Shown here one piece after another: positions 1-3,348 of a stretch of DNA of 5,535 nt. The position numbers and the translations under genes are program-made. The stretch lies in the NCBI GenBank assembly GCA_002429375.1, contig DIZP01000030.1:13335-18869 (forward strand), written 5' to 3'. A model generated the notes under the pieces. The model saw only the letters and a program-made list of their open reading frames with translations, was not told the DNA's origin and made no database searches. The stretch comes from a bacterium UBA6025 (lineage in GTDB: Bacteria; Patescibacteriota; Saccharimonadia; Saccharimonadales; Saccharimonadaceae). The stretch's first letter is position 1. Every line of letters begins with the position of its first letter.

Positions 1-1205
1 GCTTGGAATGACTGGTCGCCAACGTAGTATTGCAACATACGGAGCAAGCGGGCACCCTTGGCATAAACAATGGCACCGTCAAATAAGCTACTGATTTCAT
101 CCGGATGGTTGACATCGATTTGGACCGATTGTACGCCGTCAATGCTGTCTCGTCTGAGCGCCATGATACTTTCATTCGTGGCGAAGTCGAGCCAGATATT
201 CCATTCGGGATGAAGGGCGTCAACTGCCATGTACTCCATAAGTGTCGCAAAACTTTCGTTCAACCAAAGATTATTCCACCATTTCATGGTCACCAAATTA
301 CCGAACCACATATGCGCCAGTTCGTGGGCGATAACGGTGGCAACATACTGGCGGCTACTGATACTGGTGGTCTGCGGATCAGCGAGCAGCGCAATCTCGC
401 GGTAGGTAATCAGTCCCCAGTTTTCCATAGCCCCGGACGAGAAGTCGGGCAGCGCCACGTGGTCCGATTTGGGCAACGGGTAGGGGGTGTCAAAATATTT
501 TTCGTAAAATTCAATCGAACGAACGGCGATGTCGAGCGCGAAGTCCAGGCTGGCCGCTGCTTGGGCGGGGGTCGCCCATACGTTCACTTCAACCCCTTTG
601 TTGGTCTGAGCCGTCTTGCGGTGAAGTTCACCGGTTACCCATGCCAACAGGTAGGTACTCATTCGGGGGGTGGTCTCGAAAGCCGTCACCAACAAGTCAT
701 CTTCGACGATTTGGGTCCTAATTGGCATGTTGCCCAGTACAGTCACGTGTTGCTCGGTGGTCAGCGTCACATTGAAAGTCGCCTTGGCTTCCGGTTCGTC
801 AATACAAGGGAAGACTTCACGGGCGTGATGGCTTTCGAATTGCGTTGCCAGCAGTTCCTTCTTGACGCCCTCATATTCAAAATAACATGGATACAGACCG
901 TGCATGGCGTCGGTGATACTGCCATTAAAAGCGATGACTATGACATGTTTACCGGCTGAGAGGTCGGAGTGGGTGATATGCAGCTCATCGTTATCGCTGG
1001 ACGCAAAATCAGCAACCTTGCCGTCAAGCGTGACGGATTCAATAGCTAACTCTTTGGAATGAAGCACGATGTGTTCGGAACCAGGTAACAACGTGCCGTT
1101 AAGCGTGACAATCCCGTCGAATTGTCGCTCGATTCGGTTGAGCCGTAGAGAGAGTTGATAATGTTCGGGGATGAATTGTGTGATCAGGCGAGGTACTGTT
1201 TGCAT
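1..1205 (-). CDS. pepN: M1-family zinc aminopeptidase (aminopeptidase N-like), 3' end outside window
   Basis: Removes N-terminal amino acids from peptides in the last steps of protein turnover; probably cytoplasmic, as no signal peptide is visible. Reading the minus strand from the ATG at 1205-1203 gives 401 codons before the window ends. Family members are usually about 830-880 residues, so more than half is missing by truncation at the window edge, not by mutation. Residues 1 to about 190 form the N-terminal beta domain, including a QFESHHAREVFPC segment at 122-134. The exopeptidase motif GAMENWG is at 258-264. The zinc site HELAH is at 294-298, followed after 18 residues by the third ligand E317 in WLNESFA, a canonical HEXXH-x18-E. 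Y381 in the YAKG segment matches the family's catalytic tyrosine. All catalytic residues in view are intact. The start is fixed because the N-terminus aligns with the family and the next in-frame methionine is about 100 residues on. It is divergent from the nuclease gene. The family is near certain; the exact subfamily and the symbol are less so. Confidence 0.95.
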   Translation of the reverse strand, partial: MQTVPRLITQFIPEHYQLSLRLNRIERQFDGIVTLNGTLLPGSEHIVLHSKELAIESVTLDGKVADFASSDNDELHITHSDLSAGKHVIVIAFNGSITDAMHGLYPCYFEYEGVKKELLATQFESHHAREVFPCIDEPEAKATFNVTLTTEQHVTVLGNMPIRTQIVEDDLLVTAFETTPRMSTYLLAWVTGELHRKTAQTNKGVEVNVWATPAQAAASLDFALDIAVRSIEFYEKYFDTPYPLPKSDHVALPDFSSGAMENWGLITYREIALLADPQTTSISSRQYVATVIAHELAHMWFGNLVTMKWWNNLWLNESFATLMEYMAVDALHPEWNIWLDFATNESIMALRRDSIDGVQSVQIDVNHPDEISSLFDGAIVYAKGARLLRMLQYYVGDQSFQ

Positions 1206-1220
1206 CCCTCTATTGTAGCA
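1206..1220 (-). promoter_or_regulatory. Candidate extended -10 promoter of the aminopeptidase gene, leaderless type
   Basis: On the minus strand the sequence reads TGC TACAAT AGAGGG ATG. TACAAT (1217-1212) matches a sigma-70 -10 at five of six positions, and TGC (1220-1218) supplies the extended -10 TGn. Only six bases separate the hexamer from the ATG, so transcription should begin at or next to the start codon. The GAGGG touching the ATG looks like a Shine-Dalgarno but has zero spacing and would not work as one. A TTGGCA at 1237-1232 could be a -35, but its spacer is only 14 bases. The hexamer and spacing are seen; promoter use is inferred. Confidence 0.45.
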
Positions 1221-1225
1221 GAGGG
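1206..1225. repeat. Inverted repeat CCCTCT-N8-AGAGGG around the aminopeptidase -10
   Basis: Perfect 6-base arms at 1206-1211 and 1220-1225 flank an 8-base centre that contains the candidate -10 of the minus-strand gene. Because transcription would start at about 1205, the repeat is not transcribed with that gene. It therefore makes more sense as a DNA-binding site (operator) than as an RNA hairpin. The left arm, with its preceding AT, recurs in both copies of the neighbouring 24-base repeat. The arms are short, so chance is possible. Confidence 0.35.
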
Positions 1226-1227
1226 TC

Positions 1228-1275
1228 GGTGTGCCAATCTATCCCTCTTTAGGTGTGCCAATCTATCCCTCTTTA
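1228..1275. repeat. Perfect tandem duplication, 2 x 24 bases, in the divergent promoter region
   Basis: Bases 1228-1251 and 1252-1275 are identical over 24 positions with no spacer. Each unit begins GGTGTGCCAATCTATC and ends CCTCTTTA. Each contains ATCCCTCT, which also occurs at 1204-1211 over the aminopeptidase start, and each carries TTGGCA on the minus strand, a plausible -35. The duplication lies wholly in the gap between the two divergent genes. It may be a recent replication-slippage event or a doubled operator. The repeat itself is directly seen; any function is inference. Confidence 0.95.
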
Positions 1276-1286
1276 ACTGACGAGCG

Positions 1287-1300
1287 TGCATAATAGACAT
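1287..1300 (+). promoter_or_regulatory. Candidate -10 element of the nuclease gene, leaderless type
   Basis: CATAAT at 1289-1294 matches the -10 consensus at five of six positions and lies six bases before the ATG at 1301, the same geometry as the divergent aminopeptidase promoter. A TG directly precedes it, one base closer than in a standard extended -10. I find no convincing -35 at 16-18 bases. There is no purine-rich Shine-Dalgarno before either possible start (GTG 1286 or ATG 1301). Promoter use is inferred. Confidence 0.35.
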
Positions 1301-2008
1301 ATGGCTAATGCTTATCGCAGACGACGCATCGTAACGGTTATTCTGTCACTAGTTATTCTCGGTGCGACACTTATTATTAACCGACCGTCAGCGCAACCTC
1401 CGTCCGATGCGTCTACCTCGCAGCCAGCGACCAGTCGTACGGCAACTCCCCCAGCGATTGAGGCCCTGCAGACACTGAAAATAAAAGGTCGCGCTCCAAA
1501 AACCGATTATACGCGTGAACAGTTTGGCGCTGGCTGGGCGACGCTTCAGGGCTGCGATACCCGTAACATCATTTTAAATCGTGATTTGACGAAGGTGCAG
1601 CTTGACGAGAGCTGCAACGTCACCCAGGGTACGCTCAACGATCCCTATACCGGCAAAGTAATAGCCTTTGTACGCGGTAGCGCGACGAGCGGCGATGTTC
1701 AAATAGATCATGTCGTGGCACTGTCGGATGCTTGGCAAAAAGGCGCCCAACAACTCTCCAAAGACAAACGGATTGAACTGGCCAATGACCCGCTCGAGCT
1801 ACTAGCCGTTGATGGTCCGGCCAATCAACAGAAATCAGACGGTGATGCCGCAACCTGGTTGCCGCCGAATAAAGCCTTTCGTTGTCAGTACGTCACGCGG
1901 CAGATTGCGGTCAAGCAAAAATATAGTCTGTGGATGACTCAGGCAGAACATGACGCAGTGGCGGCGGTCTTACAAAGCTGTCCGGACCAAACATTGCCTA
2001 AAGCCTAG
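1301..2008 (+). CDS. Membrane-anchored or secreted DUF1524/HNH-type (His-Me finger) nuclease
   Basis: A 235-residue protein likely to act as a metal-dependent DNA endonuclease on the outer face of the membrane or outside the cell. Residues 5-9 are basic (YRRRR) and 10-26 form one hydrophobic segment, so it is an N-terminal anchor or uncleaved signal. A Ser/Thr/Pro/Ala-rich linker covers about 29-52. The C-terminal domain carries IDHVVALSDAW (135-145, catalytic-type H137), NDPLELLAVDGPANQQKSD (162-180, with N175 and K178 in the HNH asparagine region) and WLPPN (187-191). This is the pattern of secreted DUF1524 nucleases common in Actinobacteria. Four cysteines (85, 105, 195, 227) are placed for two disulfides, in keeping with export. 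The ATG at 1301 is preferred because the -10-like hexamer would start transcription there. An in-frame GTG at 1286 would add five residues. The family is confident; the substrate and the role (nutrient DNA, competence or attack) are not known. Confidence 0.85.
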   Translation: MANAYRRRRIVTVILSLVILGATLIINRPSAQPPSDASTSQPATSRTATPPAIEALQTLKIKGRAPKTDYTREQFGAGWATLQGCDTRNIILNRDLTKVQLDESCNVTQGTLNDPYTGKVIAFVRGSATSGDVQIDHVVALSDAWQKGAQQLSKDKRIELANDPLELLAVDGPANQQKSDGDAATWLPPNKAFRCQYVTRQIAVKQKYSLWMTQAEHDAVAAVLQSCPDQTLPKA

Positions 2009-2022
2009 CGGAGTAGTATACT
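1994..2022 (+). promoter_or_regulatory. Candidate sigma-70-type promoter for nusA
   Basis: TTGCCT (1994-1999) and TATACT (2017-2022) are separated by exactly 17 bases, a good sigma-70 layout. The -35 lies in the last codons of the upstream nuclease gene. The same -10 hexamer is used in the clpC promoter of this window. Transcription would start near 2029, giving a leader of about 65 bases before nusA. This is read from the sequence; activity is inferred. Confidence 0.5.
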
Positions 2023-2025
2023 ACT
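2012..2025. repeat. 14-base perfect palindrome AGTAGTATACTACT over the nusA -10
   Basis: A gapless perfect palindrome with 7-base half sites begins three bases after the nuclease stop codon's last base and contains the whole putative -10 hexamer of nusA. As DNA it could be a repressor operator that blocks the promoter. As RNA it has no loop and would not fold as a hairpin. No known operator family is recognised. Confidence 0.6.
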
Positions 2026-2046
2026 GATAGTACATTGCATTTCGTC

Positions 2047-2067
2047 GGCCGGCAGGTCGGCTTTTTT
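2047..2067 (+). terminator. Short intrinsic terminator or attenuator in the nusA leader
   Basis: GCCG (2048-2051) pairs with CGGC (2058-2061). The stem extends by a G-T wobble on each side (2052 with 2057, 2047 with 2062), leaves a CAGG loop, and is followed by six T (2062-2067). The stem is short and holds only four strong pairs, so termination is probably incomplete. It ends the nuclease transcript, but it also lies downstream of the likely nusA promoter and 13 bases upstream of the nusA AGGAG. It would therefore act as an attenuator on nusA unless nusA has another start. Confidence 0.55.
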
Positions 2068-2080
2068 CATAAGAAATCAA

Positions 2081-2085
2081 AGGAG
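2081..2085 (+). promoter_or_regulatory. Shine-Dalgarno of nusA
   Basis: AGGAG, within AAAGGAGA, ends eight bases before the ATG at 2094. It is a strong, normally spaced ribosome binding site and fixes the nusA start. It shows that this genome does use Shine-Dalgarno initiation, which makes its absence from the two divergent genes to the left meaningful. Confidence 0.85.
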
Positions 2086-2093
2086 AAACAACT

Positions 2094-3218
2094 ATGGATG
2101 AAATCAATATCAAGCAACTAACCCTTGCGGTTCGAACAATTGCCGAAGAGAAAAACCTACCCGAAGAGACGGTTTTGTCAATTATCGAACAAGCTATCGC
2201 CGCTGCATGGCGTCGAGACAACGGCGAACGAGACCAGGAAGTCCGCAGTGAGCTCAACGTCAACGACGGCACAGCTAGTGTTTTTGTGGCCCGTGAAGTT
2301 GTCGAAGAAGTTGGCAGCGAGGCTCTCGAAATTAGTCTGAAAGACGCCAAAAAAGTTAAAAAAGACGCTGTCCTAGGTGATATCATCGAAGAAAAGCACG
2401 AAGTTACCAGCTTTGGCCGTGTTGCCGCACAGACCGCCAAACAGGTTGTTTTACAGCGTTTGCGCGAAGCCGAGCGTGAAGTCGTACTTGAAGAGTATGA
2501 AGATAAAATCGGGACGGTTGTGAACGGAATCGTTCAGCGTGTCGAGCCCCGCGTTATCCGCGTCGAACTTGGTAAGGCCAGTGGCATTATTCCACAAAGC
2601 GAACAAATTCAAGGTGAATTTTATAACGTCGGTAGTCGCATCAAGGTCTTTATTAAAGATATCGAGCGCGATAACCGCGGTCCGCAACTTATTCTGAGCC
2701 GTGCCAACGAACAATTCGTTGAGTATCTTTTCCGCCAAGAAGTCCCTGAGCTTGAGGCTGGTGCTGTCGAGATCAAGGCGATTGCCCGCGAAGCCGGTCG
2801 TCGAACCAAGTTAGCCGTTGCCAGCACGGTTCCCGGTGTCGATCCGGTCGGCACATTTGTCGGCGGACACGGTACTCGTGTCCAAGCGGTGATGAATGAA
2901 ATTGGCGATCAGGAAAAGATTGATATTATCACGTTTGACGAAAGTGCCGAACAGTTTATCAAGAATGCCCTCAGTCCTGCCGAAGTTGCTCGGGTTTCTA
3001 TCAATGAAAAAGACAAACGAGCGACGGTTTACGTCAACGAAGACCAACAGTCGATAGCGATTGGTCGGGCTGGACAAAACGTCCGCCTGGCGAGTCGTTT
3101 GACAGGCTACGAGCTTGATATCGAACAAGCACTGCCCACCAAAGCCGCCCCACAGGCTCCACGGAAGAATATCGAAGATAGTTTGCTTGATGCCGTGGAA
3201 GAATCTCGCGAAGAGTAA
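2094..3218 (+). CDS. nusA: Transcription termination/antitermination factor NusA
   Basis: Binds RNA polymerase and nascent RNA in the cytoplasm, lengthening hairpin pauses, aiding intrinsic termination and taking part in antitermination complexes. The 374-residue protein has the full core order: an N-terminal polymerase-binding domain (about 1-125), an S1 RNA-binding domain (about 135-202, from IGTVVNGIVQRVEPRVIRV), then two KH domains. KH1 holds PGVDPVGTFVGGHGTRVQAV with its GxxG loop at 257-260. KH2 holds IAIGRAGQNVRLASRLTGYEL with its loop GRAG at 324-327. It ends shortly after KH2 with a short acidic tail. The two C-terminal acidic repeats of the 495-residue E. coli protein are absent, as in Gram-positive-type NusA. 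The ATG is supported by a good AGGAG eight bases upstream. It is neither preceded by rimP nor followed by infB, its usual operon partners, and appears to be its own transcription unit with a promoter and hairpin in the leader. Confidence 0.98.
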   Translation: MDEINIKQLTLAVRTIAEEKNLPEETVLSIIEQAIAAAWRRDNGERDQEVRSELNVNDGTASVFVAREVVEEVGSEALEISLKDAKKVKKDAVLGDIIEEKHEVTSFGRVAAQTAKQVVLQRLREAEREVVLEEYEDKIGTVVNGIVQRVEPRVIRVELGKASGIIPQSEQIQGEFYNVGSRIKVFIKDIERDNRGPQLILSRANEQFVEYLFRQEVPELEAGAVEIKAIAREAGRRTKLAVASTVPGVDPVGTFVGGHGTRVQAVMNEIGDQEKIDIITFDESAEQFIKNALSPAEVARVSINEKDKRATVYVNEDQQSIAIGRAGQNVRLASRLTGYELDIEQALPTKAAPQAPRKNIEDSLLDAVEESREE

Positions 3219-3234
3219 ATAAGCATGTAATAAT

Positions 3235-3267
3235 AAACTAGCACTCTCTTGACCCGAGTGCTAGTTT
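3235..3267. promoter_or_regulatory. CIRCE element, HrcA repressor operator of clpC
   Basis: Perfect inverted repeat with 12-base arms, AAACTAGCACTC (3235-3246) and GAGTGCTAGTTT (3256-3267), and a 9-base spacer. The CIRCE consensus is TTAGCACTC-N9-GAGTGCTAA. The core GCACTC/GAGTGC and the spacer length match exactly, and the outer base is C/G instead of T/A. CIRCE is bound by HrcA, whose folding depends on GroEL, so repression lifts during heat stress. Here it overlaps the -35 and spacer of the clpC promoter. The T run after the right arm means the RNA could also fold into a modest terminator for nusA. Confidence 0.93.
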
Positions 3268-3276
3268 TGCTATACT
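3249..3276 (+). promoter_or_regulatory. clpC promoter with extended -10, overlapped by CIRCE
   Basis: TTGACC (3249-3254), which begins in the CIRCE spacer, and TATACT (3271-3276) are separated by 16 bases. TGC at 3268-3270 gives the extended -10 TGn. Transcription should start near 3283, leaving about 66 untranslated bases. HrcA bound to the CIRCE would cover the -35 and most of the spacer, a direct steric block. Confidence 0.8.
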
Positions 3277-3327
3277 AGATACAGTAAAGGGCATAGTCCA
3301 AGTATAAGATGCTTGCACTTTTACTAC

Positions 3328-3333
3328 AGGAGG
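3328..3333 (+). promoter_or_regulatory. Shine-Dalgarno of clpC, with ambiguous spacing
   Basis: AGGAGG is a full-strength ribosome binding site, but an in-frame ATG (3334) abuts it directly and the next in-frame ATG (3349) is 15 bases downstream. The first is too close and the second is farther than the usual 5-9. The protein family alignment favours 3349, which gives MADDFAEF. Confidence 0.75.
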
Positions 3334-3348
3334 ATGGATAATAATAGT

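Noticed and set aside
105..959. Long plus-strand open frame of 284 codons
   Set aside because: It is the antisense shadow of the M1 aminopeptidase. The minus-strand frame contains intact GAMENWG and HEXXH-x18-E motifs, and the plus-strand translation shows no recognisable domain.
1228..1275. CRISPR-like array
   Set aside because: There are only two units, directly abutting with no spacers, and no cas genes nearby.
2021..3128. Several minus-strand open frames of 77-139 codons opposite nusA
   Set aside because: They are overlaid on the well-conserved nusA reading frame, and their translations are serine- and arginine-rich with no family features.
3247..3256. CtsR operator near clpC
   Set aside because: Only a single GGTCAA-like heptad (minus strand) is present inside the CIRCE spacer. 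CtsR needs a tandem heptad pair, and the hexamer is better explained as the -35.
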